Origin: Eretmocerus hayati
Taxonomy: Eukaryota > Arthropoda > Insecta > Hymenoptera > Aphelinidae
Assembly (NCBI GenBank): GCA_029851415.1
Contig: CM056741.1
Coordinates: 65,896,282 to 65,960,281, forward strand
DNA length: 64,000 nt
Direction of reading: 5' to 3'
The notes below the pieces were generated by a model that did no database searches, had not been told where the DNA came from, and saw nothing but the letters and a program-made list of their open reading frames with translations. The position numbers and the translations under genes were made by a program. Shown here piece after piece: positions 47,195-59,240 of the stretch; position 1 is the first letter of the stretch, and every line of letters starts with the position of its first letter.

Positions 47195-47395
47195 TTTTTT
47201 CCTTCGGGAAACCAAGCTGGGCGTGGGCGATGGCACCGTCCAGCTTCGTTTTCCCGAAGGAAAAATGTTTCCGCACGAGGCGCGTATGCAGTTTTATACG
47301 TCTGTACGCAGAAACAGCTTGTTTCCAGGTCTCCTCGCGTAGCGAGGACGCCTAGAAACACGCTGTTTCTACGTATGGACGTATAAATCGCAGGA
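47195..47395. repeat. Two adjacent large hairpins
   Basis: Hairpin one, 47195-47266, pairs TTTTTCCTTCGGGAAA with its inverse plus CCAGCTT. Hairpin two, 47290-47395, pairs TTTATACGT, CAGAAACAGC and CTCCTCGC with inverted partners around a CGCGTAGCG apex. Probably a foldback element. Confidence 0.65.
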
Positions 47396-49918
47396 ATTTC
47401 GTAAATTCCTTGCACTCTTTCCTGAAGTTATGCGAAATATCAAAAGTGAATCCAATTTTTCGATTCATGTGGACAGACCATTTTGTAGATTTTCAGAAAA
47501 TCTACGACAAACTATTCCGCACATTTTTCGATAACACTCGTTCCTTTCGATTTATTGCGGAAAACTCCCGAAAGGGAAAAAACCCGGCGGGAGAAACGAT
47601 TCTTTACCCATCGAGTATATTATGAGAAAATCGAAAAAGTGACTTTAATTCAAAATAACCAACGAAAGATTTTGATTTTTTTGAAAAATGATCCTGGGAG
47701 TACCAAGAGCCATTCTACACAGGAATGATTTGTTTTTTTGAACCTTCAACTTTCCCGCCTTTCTGACACATCGTGAGAGATCATTGATTGAGCGAAGTAA
47801 ATTCTATGAAAATAAGATGCACCACAGGACAAAGAAACATGAAAAATATCATTGGAGAAAATTGGTTTCAATTCAATTAGAATTGATTGCAGAAGAAGTT
47901 AAAATGTGTGAGTACCCGTCTGTCTCGCCAAACTCGTCTGTTACTACTTACGCGTCCCATTTTGGAAGAAGCGAGCTCGCTCGGAGCTCTTGTTTCGCTT
48001 TCACAGGGAAATTGCCGATTGATTCTTCTCGTTGAAATTCTGGCGAGGTGTCGTTGGAGGATTTTTCCAAAGGTAGTCAATATGCAATTCCGGAGAAGCG
48101 CACGAACGATGGCAGGATCAACTCGGATTTGTCGAATGTCGATCAAAAGGGCGTTGGCAGAGTCAAACAAACACAGTAATTATATCACTCGATCACAAAA
48201 AATTCGTTGGATGAGTTAGATGTATAAATCTGGAGTCAATTACGAGTTCATGAGCTCATCAAACACGAAATTCACGGAGAAGAGTACTTGAATTCACATC
48301 CGAACGTATAGCGATGATGCGTAGCCGGCTCATATCGACGTAAACAAACTGATGAAGAGCGAACGCAGTCTTTCTCCACTCTCTTTCCCACATCAAGCTC
48401 GCGCTGCCGCATCTAAACATAACCTCGACGCAATCGCGTCGTCTGCTCGCTGACATATCGGACAATGCACGATATAATAAAAGCCGTCATTGCGATTGCG
48501 AGTGTGGTATCACAAACGGCATAACTGCATTGTCTTGTTTTGTTGTACTATGTTGTGGTAACGACATAGTTGCACTCGCATTTGATAATTTTAATGCACC
48601 GAAGACGCTTGGAGCGTGAGTCGTGTACACTTTGAGGAATCCTAACTATTATAGTATCTATTTTGACGTACACTGTGTGATCGCACCCATTTCTATGGTA
48701 TTACTGCCTTAGTCAATATATACAGCTGTAGCGATACGTATGAAAATAGAAATGGATGGTATAAAGGAATAGGAAATGCACAAGTGCGCTCGCGCAAATC
48801 GAAGAGCCATGCATGATGCACTTATAGTTGTGCGGGTTGTCGTGCGGTCAGCCGGTGAGCGAGCGCTGCAGCTTTTCCGCGCATGCTACAAGTTTCCCCC
48901 ACTCCCTCTCTCTCTCTCTCTCTTCCTCTTCTTCTTTCTCTCTCATTCATATTTTTTGGGTCTGTATACAATTTTTACGCGTGAAATACAAGAAAAAGGT
49001 GTGATTTGCGTGTAAATCACGCTCATAACTTTAGCGATGGCTGATTTATCGCTCTTTGATTTTAATTCATGACATTCATCATAACAGATTGGATGAATTT
49101 TCCTGTAGAATTAACTCGAACATTCATCGAAAAGTTTTTCATCCGAAAAGATTTCAAATCCTATAATCGGCAATGCGTACGGTGTGGAATAATGGAATTG
49201 ATTAAACGACAAAATAAATCAGAGAGGCGCTTGAAGCATACACAACGGACTCAAGCCTTGATAAATCAATCAGAGAGCGAGAATTGAATTCGAGTTGTAG
49301 AATTCGAAAAATTTGAGAATAATCTGTGAAAAAAAAATGAATGATGCCTCGCTCAGCTGTAAATGAAGCAGGGAATAATGTCATCAATCCCGAATCGAGC
49401 AATGATCTCATCGTCAAAATTTTTCCTTCCATAAGCCTCGCCGCGACTCGCGCGCATGAATATCCGCGACTTGATTACATCAATCGTATGGAGTATGTAT
49501 CGGCGTCACTCGAATCGTAGATGAATTTTTATTACCGACACTCGTGGCCCACCATCAATTTATACATCGACAATGATTCTATATAACTACTTTTAAAATC
49601 TTGTCGACCGTCGAATAGATCACCTTGATGTGTCGTCCAACATCGCTCTCTTGACGAATTCTATCTGGGATTACCGAATTCGATTTTATACGCGGGGAGT
49701 GAGTAAGATCACCTCGCAGATGCAGATGACGTTAATTTTTACATCACATCGAGTAACGAATCAGCTATTTCGTAATTTTTTATTAAATCACTACATAACG
49801 TGCCACGGTGTGAGATACGTTGCCCAAAACTCGGGAGCGTTAAACTCATCGAAGGCTATATTATGACGAAATATTTTGACAACATTTGCTTTATTACGAC
49901 TCCGGTTTTCATGTTTAG

Positions 49919-50034
49919 GAATCCTTGCTCATTGCCGAACTCGGTGTCTGCGGATTATTTCTATTGATGGGAAATATCGCGTGGTCAATTAAACGTGTGT
50001 CGTCTTCAGCTATTGTAACGGATATTATCACCAT
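49919..50034 (+). other. Possible unassigned coding exon with a hydrophobic segment
   Basis: Acceptor CATGTTTAG and strong donor CCAT|GTAAGT bracket a 116-nt open stretch reading ESLLIAELGVCGLFLLMG and then NIAWSIKRVSS. It could be a membrane-helix exon. No partner exons were recognised, so it may be chance. Confidence 0.15.
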
Positions 50035-52056
50035 GTAAGTACATCGAATGTACACAAATGTAAAAGTTGATCTGGAATCACGTGGCTCGTGATTTTGTTA
50101 AATCTAAAGATTATAATACATAAAAAGCTCTTTCATCCCTGTATCGATCAATTAGCGAATGAATGAATGAATAACGATTGCTCTACCTACTCAAGCCGTC
50201 ATTAGTCTTCACGAGCGATGAGCGGTTGTACCGATTAGACATATAGCGACATTTTACTTGAGCGTCGAATCACCGGTACATTATTCACACGAGTAATGGC
50301 ATGATACACGAGCACAAGATCCCGACACTTTGTATTATAAGTCATCAACTCGCTCGTGTCCTTCAATTCGAGAGAAAAGCCAGTGTCTCAAATCGAATAT
50401 ATTTATGTATGGTACACTCACTCATTAATTTGCACAAAGCTGGTTGTGAGTATGCTCGCGTCACAATAACGACGCTTTTCTTCTTTCATTCATTTTCCCG
50501 CGCTCTGGTCAATGGTGCAGGACATAAAATCTACGTAATCGTCATTTAGTCAAGGATTCGATATCCAATACCATATAGTATCACATATAAATGTACACTT
50601 GTTGCAGCGATGATGTACATAACCAGATACATACATTAGATATATCATCTGAAAAAGCGCGCGCACAGATCGTGCGGTTAACGAGTTTTGGCCGTTTCAA
50701 TGTATATAAAGTTGCGTCAACGATTATAGCGCGCGCGTTAATCGTCTATTGCACCTATAATAACATTACACGAAAGTCTATCTGGGCGCGAAAGTAAAAA
50801 CGAATTATGCCGCGTCTCAACTTGTAGCTGAGAAAGTGTTAGTTTCTCCCCTCATACTCCACATGTTATTTTTTATGTATATTGTAATGAAACCAGATAT
50901 ACGGTCGTGTTTACAAATGAAGGACTCGACGAAAACATGATCAATTAAATCGATTATCTGACTCAAAATGAACAATTTCTTCCAAATGTCAAACACACGT
51001 GGGTGCGAAATACAGCATAGATTTCCAATACACACAATTAATCGGACAGGTGTATGTACATACGTAAAATATACATATACAGTGCATCAAACTCACCGTG
51101 TCACTGCGCAAAGCTCGCGCCTCTTCTTTTTCCAATTTTAATGCACCAGCTGCAAAACTGCAATATATCGACGATGTTCGCTCGAATACGAGCTCGCAGC
51201 ACTTGAATTTATCCAAAAATTGTTTGAACCAGTATAAGTTAAGCAATCGTCGATTTCTGAAAACTAATTCTCACTCTCGTTTTGGCGCGCACAAAATCAC
51301 CCGATCACCCTGCTATTTATTGTCTGTCCAATGTATATAAATAAATATAATTACGGAGCCGTGAAAAAGTGACAAGTTTGCGCGATTGATTGATGACACG
51401 GACCGATGATGCGATGATGATCGCTTCGGTAAATCGTGTCGTGTCGTCGCGCGCCTCGCGATCAACTAATACTCCAGAACTCGAGCAGGTATATGTATAT
51501 AATACGCGTATGAAGTACTTGAATCGAATGGCTTAATTCAATTCGAGCAGAAAAAGAGTATAAGTATATATAAGTTTATGTGTTTGCACGCGCGCGCGAT
51601 CGGTAAGTTTGTCGGGCCCGAAGCTAAGCGATCGAGCCTACTTATACTTTTACCCAAACGCTCGCGTAGTCGTCGTCGTCGATCGACGATATAAATACTG
51701 GAAGGGGCCAGTATCAATATACCTCTACTCATACAAACGAAGAACGAGATGCTCCATCTTCAGATACAATTGCTTTATTGCACTAATATTATAGCAAGCC
51801 CGTACTATTCACGAATATGAAAAATATAGAATGGGCCTTCTCCTCCCCTCTTTTTCCTTCTCTGAGCTTTTTTGTCGCGCGCGCGTGGGCTTTTTTCCGG
51901 TGTGATACGGGGAGAAGCTGCGACCGATGCTCTTGCCAAACTTGTTTTTATGCCGATTTCTTCAATACAACGATGACTGTGACTATGATGAGATGGTGTT
52001 CCAGTCGCTACCGAGAGTCACGTAGATTTGTCCATCTTCTCGATTAGGATGAGATA

Positions 52057-52059
<3 letters not shown>

Positions 52060-52101
<42 letters not shown>
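52060..52101. repeat. (GA)n microsatellite
   Basis: About 20 uninterrupted GA units. GAGA tracts are common in insect promoter regions. Confidence 0.95.
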
Positions 52102-52104
<3 letters not shown>

Positions 52105-54181
52105 GCTGTCAAGGTGAGCTTGCGCGTCGTCGCCTTCGAGTGGGCCCAAAACAGCATCGCTCGAATTGATAGTTGTAGGTATTGCGTTCTGGAGAGGATT
52201 TGAGGAGCGAGGAATTGTGTCTGGTGGTCCATTGACGCACGAATTCGAGATTAACCATTTTTTTTTTAATGAGACCGGTATTTGATTCTTTTTAGTACAA
52301 ACAATAGCACCCTCTAGGAAGATAGTCGTCACGAGACTTTTTGATTTTCATTTTTTTTTTTCTATTTAATGGTATTTGATCGAAGTACATGGGGATGATG
52401 CAAGAAGACAACGAATTTCCCTTTTGATAATTCATACTGATAAAGAGAAACATTTGAAACCTCGATGTTGAATAAAAACTAATTCGTGACGAGGATATTA
52501 AAAATCGTGGTCTAATTGGTTGCTTTCGTGAGCTCACAGAACTTACTATTGTTAATATCAAATCTGCGTGCAAATGACGCTCAAAAATCAGTCGAATCTT
52601 GCACAAACGCGGAAGATTGAAAAACTTGAACAATCAAGATTTTTTTCCAGTTCTCGAATGTCATGAGCTAACCAATCGGTATTCATAGATCCATTAAAGA
52701 ACTTTTTGTTACTTGGAACGATCATCAGCCACGAGCAAAGAATATTCGCTCAATTTTGATAGGAAATTACGATGAACAACGAGATCTTCCTTTGCATAAT
52801 TTCCCTAACGACTGCGCATGTAAATGAGTCATAAAATAGTCTGATTTCTCAAGAGAATTCATAGAAATATCAAGCTTTGCAGCAGAATATGTATCAGATG
52901 AACCATTGAATGATATAGTTGAAAGAAGTTATGCAGATTTCGTCAAAATAATAATTTGTTTATCACTATTCACTTCATACCTCCATTTTTACAAGTTGTT
53001 CTTATCCAAAAGCCCTGGAAAAAAAAGACATAAATGACGCTCTCATTTCTCTCACGTATCATTTTCACTTCTTGTGTTTCACAAGCACAAAAAACCACTC
53101 CATCCTCCTCAAATCCTTGGAAATTGAGTCAAACTACTTGAAAAATAATAATACGCTCAATTTACACAAATTGTAGCACAATTTTTGATCCTTGAACAGG
53201 CAATAAACGTCAATACTTGCGATGCGTCAAAAAATATCTCACCATTTCATGGGACATCACTATCAGTATTATGAAGAAAAAGTTCTTGCGCACGGATAGA
53301 GTCATGAATATTCTGTTGAATTTTTTTAATGTAAGAAAGATCTTGAAACAGGCACAAAGGAGTTGACACATCACGCTTGAATTTCACTTTACGTACGATC
53401 AACGTTTCCTGCAAGTTGCAATGATCTCTGCAATTGCTCATTCGTCGAGATTCACGGCAAAACAATTTCGATTGGATTAATTGATCATCGACATCGTAAA
53501 AGTTTTAGCAACTTACATTTTTTGCAAAACCAAATTCGAGCCCACCGGGAAAATTTTTCCTTGACTCGAGGTCAAAATTTGATAACAATGTAGGATATAC
53601 TTGAATCTCTACTAGTCCGAGATGTAAATCCAGTTTTCAATAAAGATTCCAACTCTCAATGTTGTACAAAACTTCAAGGGTTTTGTGAACCTATGGAAAA
53701 CAATATCTTAACGGAAGAATCATCCGACAATGTTCGAATGAATTGAGTTCGACGGGGCCTCCGCTCATTCACGAGAGGTTTTATCCTTGTTTCAAATCGA
53801 TAATTAAAATGACCATGAGAGCAACTTTACGATGTTGTATTCTACTCGAAATAAAGGTCCTGCTTGTCGAGTTTGAGATTCCGGATGAAGAGCCTTGCAG
53901 GTCCAATCTAATTTATTCATGTTGATTGAGAGAGGCTTTTTTTGGGTATTGTATGGGAGAAATAATTTGCATCACTCTTGTTTACATCCAATCTCAGATG
54001 CTTGCGTTTTAGTGTAGCATAGAATGACCACGAGATGCTTCAAATCTTTCATCATTTGTTTAGCAGAAATATGATAATTTGAGACAGAACTAGAAGCAAG
54101 ATAAAAGATGTTCATGCGTAAAAGCCCTTTAATTTACAATCGTTATTCGATGGCTCATATCCAATGGTAATACATCATCGG

Positions 54182-54220
54182 ATAATATTATACGGGGTGA
54201 TATTAACCGTATAATATTAT
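54182..54220. repeat. Perfect 14-bp-stem hairpin
   Basis: ATAATATTATACGG and its exact inverse around an 11-nt loop. No T-tract or gene context gives it a role. Confidence 0.8.
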
Positions 54221-55030
54221 AATATCATACGAGTGTCGATCTTGTTCTAATGATTTTTGTTTGGATCTTACAACACGATCATACACCCCATAAATGCAAA
54301 CAACATTATTTTTGAGAATGACTTGATCAAAGCAGGCTGCTCATGGAAATCGTCAAGATAATTCGATTCGAAATAAAGATGGCTGCTTCAACAAGCAAAA
54401 TTTTACACAACTATTCATTTTGAGAATCATACAGATGAGCTCGTTTTACATGGATTGCTGACGAGATCTAGGCAAACCATACTCTTTTGAATATTGCTCG
54501 AAGCCGTTTATGTGCAGAAAATTAAACACGTAATCTCGGTAGTCAAACTTTGATTCGTACTCTAGAAGAGTGTGAATACTTCGGAATACTAGGGGAAGTT
54601 TCAATCATTCTTATTTCGAGTTCATTTCATGACTCGATGTATTAAAAACTGGTGGGAAAATTGACTGTGATGAAGGTCACTCATAATAGCTTCTTGACGC
54701 TCAGAATGAAGAAATTTCTGAATGTAACAATGGTGAATTGACTCAATCATTCCCATGAGATTCACTGATTCAATGAGAAATATCGAATCCTCTCAAAGAC
54801 AGAATCCAGATTTATTTCAGAAAGCCCCGAAGAAAATCAACGAAGATTGAAGAAATTCAAAAATCTGTGTTCCATCCTAGTGTACGGCTGATATACAGCG
54901 TCGAATCCCTCACGATTTCATCAAGACCGATTTTCGACGCACACGGCCAGACAGTGAGTCTCATTGTAAAAAGATACCGAGTGACTAGGTTACTGCGCGT
55001 ATTTACACCAAGACTGACAAGGAGTAGCCA
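54221..55030. other. No recognised gene
   Basis: AT-rich; nothing recognised on either strand. Confidence 0.35.
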
Positions 55031-55317
55031 GTCGTTGTCGGCCTCGGATTTGGCTGAAACTCTGGGGATAGTCTCTTTCTACCGCGAAAAGATGAAACCC
55101 AGAGCCGCACTTGCAAATGCCCAACCATTTCCGAGCTATAGCCTATGACATCAGCATTACCCATATCAAAAAAGATATACATAGATATACTCGTAGTGCT
55201 AATGTTATTAGCTGCAGCTCGAAAACGTTTGGGCATTTGCAAGTGCGGCTCCTGGGCTCCATCTTTTCGTGGTAGAAGGAGACTATCCCCAGAGTTTCAG
55301 CCAAATCCGTGTTCTAC
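55031..55317. mobile_element. Foldback element, ~105-bp arms
   Basis: Arms 55031-55136 and 55215-55317 share GGGCATTTGCAAGTGCGGCT and GACTATCCCCAGAGTTTCAG in inverted orientation. The spacer is 78 bp. Mirror-image open frames on the two strands come from the arms and are not genes. Confidence 0.75.
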
Positions 55318-55398
55318 GACCCTCGGGTACATTCTTCGTGAGTCCATGAACTACTGGATATGGAGATCATACAGCTCGAATATTTCTCAACAAATGTA

Positions 55399-56142
55399 TA
55401 AGGTAAGTGCACCCAACATGCCCCCGTTAAACCATTTCTTAACAACTCTGATATCTACCTTAGCATTTTTCAATGTACTTCAGCTCATTTTCAAGCTTAT
55501 TTCAAGGCCTTTAAAGTAAGTTAAATAGAGTACGTCTAATTTTGATCCACTGGAGTCGAGCTGTCGTAATTCGCCCAAAAATCGATGCAAATCGATAATA
55601 AAGTACATAAAATCATTTACATCGGCGTGCAACCACATTTGGAGCTTTTCACCGGTCCAAAACACAATTTCCTATTTTGACATGATAAACACGTTCTGGA
55701 TGGTAAAAAGATGGCCCACTGTACTCCCTTTTGTGATAACCACATGGGGGGCATGTCGGGTACACACCAATTGTGGCCTCTAATTTTGTAAGCGGTCTCC
55801 GTATTTTGTTCATAAAATCGCTCCCAATCCAAGTTTTGCAACTCCGAGAAGAGATTCCAAAGGTCTTCGAGGAGGGAATCGAATGCGCCAAAGTTCGTTG
55901 AGATTAGTCGAAACAAGAATTTTTGTCACCAGTTTTACTAAACACAATTTCGTTGAGGGCAAACACGGAAAATTTGAAACGCACTTTACTTTTCTGCAAA
56001 ATGCAGAAACCATCCGAGGTTCGTCCAAATCATTAAAATTTTCATATTCTAACATAACAAATGTGAAAAAAATTACGCGAAGGTCAACGAGTGCCCAGTT
56101 CTAGAATCAGCGTATGGGGACATGTTGGGTACACTTACCTTA
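55399..56142. mobile_element. 744-bp TIR element related to 17956-18713
   Basis: Terminal inverted repeats TAAGGTAAGTGCACCCAACA / TAAGGTAAGTGTACCCAACA followed by TG(C/T)CCCC. TA-flanked. An inner GGGGGGCATGTCGGGTACAC at about 55745 repeats the end motif. Length and TAAGGTAA start match the 758-bp element. No transposase. Confidence 0.8.
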
Positions 56143-58224
56143 TCACCTCTGTGGCGGACTACTTTCTTATAATTGCAGCGGATCTCGTGAGCTTCATACA
56201 TTGAACTACGGGACGATTGCTTTTGTTGGTGTAATAGCATTAAAAGGTTGTGAGCAGCGTATCGAAATCACAAAGTTTAATTGCTACAGCGTAAGAACCA
56301 TCGAGTTTCACTCCACAGTCTGAAATTCCATTGCAATTGGCTATCACCTAGTTTCTCTTCGAGGAGCCACAAATCTATCTTCACCAAAACGGTGTGGGTC
56401 TGTCTTCCAGATCGGGTTTGAGGTTTTAGTTTTAGAGAGTATACATAACGGTAGGCAACTTATAAGTATACGACGCCGAAATATCGCTATTTTGAGGAAG
56501 GGTTATTGTGCATTCATTTTTCCAAGATATGTAAGCAGTAGTGAAAATCGGGCCCCTAAAATTCAAATCGAACGTCAATCCTGGTCGAAACAGTGGCATT
56601 ATATTATGACTAAGAAAATGAAACATGCATCTGGACAAACGGTCGATGAAGAGCTTATCAGCAGTATTTATTCACTCTGTACATCGTATTGAGAAAAAAA
56701 AATGAGTCCATCTAGAAGAAGAAGAATGACTTTTCCGCTCCAATTAGGCCCCCCTTCATAAGAATCACGAACAAGCGAGAATTGAAGATATCTAAAAATG
56801 ACAAGAGTATTGATATAGGTCTAAAATTATTTTTATTTCATGCAGCGAGGTCTCAATTTAGATTGTTCTTGCCCGAGAAATTCACGATAAGTTATGATTC
56901 ATTTGATGGTACGCCTCATAAAATCCATATCAACAGGCCTGCGTATCAAACTGTTGATTTGAAGGAAAACCACTGTTGGTACCGGCTCACCTCGCTCCGA
57001 TATCAAAAATCAGCCAAACACACATCTGCTTATCAAAATTACTCGTCAGACTCCCAACAAATTCCTGTCGTTGAGGCAAAATTCTCTGTCATCGATCAGT
57101 TTCACATTGTACTGTACTTTCACTCGTGTATTTTTCGTTTACTTTTTCGGAAAAGTTCCCAAAGTCACTAAAGTTTCATATCCAAAATTACATCGTTCGA
57201 TGAGGCTCATATGGTGCTTGCATCAATGAATTTTCATGTGATTGAATTCGAAATTCCTGTCACACCAGCAATCTTGATCAGACTACGCAAAGCATAGGTG
57301 GTGTTCTGAAAAAGCAATGAATGTTAAGATCTCTCGGTTACCCTGGTGGTAGTATTTTTGGCACAACTCCCATTTGATCAGCATGGCGTGACGTGGCACC
57401 AGGGTAGTGAAGGGTGACTATGGTGAATCATGGAAACAGTTTCAAAACTGAGATGTCAACCTTCGATTGGCCAAAGAGACATCGAAGTTTAAAATAGGTG
57501 TCGTGCCTTCAATCATGATAACTACGGTACACTTGACAATGATTTTTGTATTTGATAGGGGATCTTATCACGAACTCGATATTCGGCTCTCTATACCTAC
57601 CAATAAGCAAGTTCAAGGCATTTGAGACAGTTTATCAAACTATCCCTCCATAATCATTCAAGTTTCTGAGTCATTTTTGCATCTAGCTACGAAAACTCAA
57701 TCATGCTAGCAGCACTACAACACGCTATCGAACTTACGAGTCCAAATTCTGATTAGGAAGTGATCGGTTACGTTCGCATGTCAAATATATTGATGGCATT
57801 TTGAAGACGTCAGAAATCAGCATGATTTTTTGTTCAGAAAAACAACACGAATCTGCTGACAGAATTACCTGTTGGCCAAAGAGTATACAAGAGATTAATA
57901 AAACTCATCTAGTTGCAATGTTTGAAAGAAACATGCGTGATGAAACCGAATCACACTTTTTGCCGTGTAAAAAATCAAGGATATGCCTAGTAACGAGTGT
58001 CTGAGTATAGCATGTCTGTTACTACTTGCGCGCTCTTGAGCCAAAGAATCGATATGTTCATCTTTTGAATTCACCTTGATGCATTTCAATTTCCAAAATT
58101 CCTCGTATCACCAATCGTTACAAAACTTCTTCTGAATGGATGCAAGGGTCTTGCCAAGGATTTTATATTTTTTATGCAATGTATACGTTCAAGATGAAAT
58201 CAAAGATATCGCAAAAATTTCGTT
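56143..58224. other. No recognised gene
   Basis: A 129-codon plus-strand frame at 56782-57171 shows no recognisable domain. TACCCTGGTG at 57339 and its inverse near 57400 mark a short hairpin or MITE scrap. Otherwise AT-rich. Confidence 0.3.
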
Positions 58225-59240
58225 GTAGATATGTCGTAGGCAATATGTCTAAGTCGGGCGTTTTACATAAAGCCCGGGCTTTTTATAAAACGCCCGGGCT
58301 TTATATAAAACGCCGGGCAATTTGTTCAGTATGCGTGGATCATCACAAATAGCCTGGTTCACACCGGGGGTTTTATAAAACGCCCAGGCTTTTTATAAAA
58401 TGCCCGAGGCCCCTTGGGCTTTCTGTAAAATTTGTAAACACAAGATTGAATAACGACGTGGAACTGAAAATTCGCGACCGCGTCAGTTATAACTCGTCCT
58501 TCGATCATTATTATTCGATTTCTTGAATACCACAATACGGGTATTTGTAATAAGTGCAATCTGAGAATTCATCTAGATTGTGGAGCCTCAGATGTGGGAA
58601 CAGGGAATTCCTTGATTTGTTCTTTGTGTGCTCGAGGGATGGCATTAATCCGAGCACAAGATGATTGTTTCCAGAGGCAAAAGATCGCAGCAGAAAAAAT
58701 GAAAAATTTTTCTTCGGCCAAGTTTCCCCCTTTGAATGTGAATGACTGCATCACTCTAACCGTGCCGAATGTTGATAGGGGTCCTTTGGATTTTCCCCGC
58801 TTATTTGGAGTTGTGAAAGATATCCAAAATGGAGTTCATCTTATTGGGACGAGAGACGGCTTAGTGAATGGGTGGTTTCCGAGATCTGACATCCAAAAAG
58901 TTGAAGATGGATCGATCCCGATCGATGAAATTCGTACCGATACCTCCTTGAGTTTGAGGGAAGCTGCTTCGAAGCAATCAGTCGCTGGTGGCCAAGGCGT
59001 CGTAAAATGTATTTTTTACACGATATTTCGACCCTTCCACAAATAGCACAAAAGGCCTCGGGCATTTTATAAAAAGCCTGGGCGTTTTATAAAACCCCCG
59101 GTGTGAACCAGGCTATTTGTGATGATCCACGCATACTGAACAAATTGCCCGGCGTTTTATATAAAGCCCGGGCGTTTTATAAAAAGCCCGGGCTTTATGT
59201 AAAACGCCCGACTTAGACATATTGCCTACGACAGATACAA
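58225..59240. mobile_element. TIR element carrying the Ginger-like fragment
   Basis: Arms 58225-58412 and 59052-59240 are near-perfect inverted repeats. Each is itself built from short palindromes of the type TTTTATAAAACGCCCGGGC. The interior is the 58468-59046 fragment. Ginger transposons are known to have long TIRs, so this is probably an internally deleted copy. The near identity of the arms suggests recent activity. No target-site duplication was found with confidence. Confidence 0.7.
58468..59046 (+). pseudogene. Transposase/integrase C-terminal fragment (Ginger/KRBA2-like)
   Basis: An open frame of 193 codons without a proper start. First comes a zinc-knuckle-like stretch: CNKC at about residues 31-34, then HLDC, then CSLC. 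It continues RQKIAAEKMK, FPPLNVNDCITLTVPNVDRG, LFGVVKDIQNGVHLIGTRDG and LREAASKQSVAGGQGVVKC. From memory, the pattern [V/L]P-x-VDRG ... GVV ... IGT ... LREA ... GGQG..KC is that of the C-terminal region of Gypsy-integrase-related Ginger transposases and their domesticated KRBA2/SCAND3 relatives. The DDE catalytic core is absent and the usual Cys-rich tail is lost at the stop, so it is a remnant. Both flanks are ~190-bp inverted repeats. Confidence 0.6.

Larger units (their letters stand above)
47396..54181. other. No recognised gene; CpG-richer, repeat-bearing DNA at 48.2-52.2 kb
   Basis: The 48.2-52.2 kb part has many CpG dinucleotides, a (TC) run at 48905-48923, a (GA)20 run at 52060-52101 and several TATA-like sites: TATAATAAAAG near 48474 and TATATAAATA near 51332, the latter followed by a donor-like GCAG|GTATAT at 51490. 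It could be promoter or enhancer DNA of a neighbouring gene. No exon set could be built. Confidence 0.3.

Noticed and set aside
52018..52332. Minus-strand frame rich in Ser-Leu repeats
   Set aside because: It is the translated (GA)n microsatellite.
55003..55519. Similar proteins on opposite strands (RRLSPEFQPNP)
   Set aside because: Arms of the 55031-55317 foldback.
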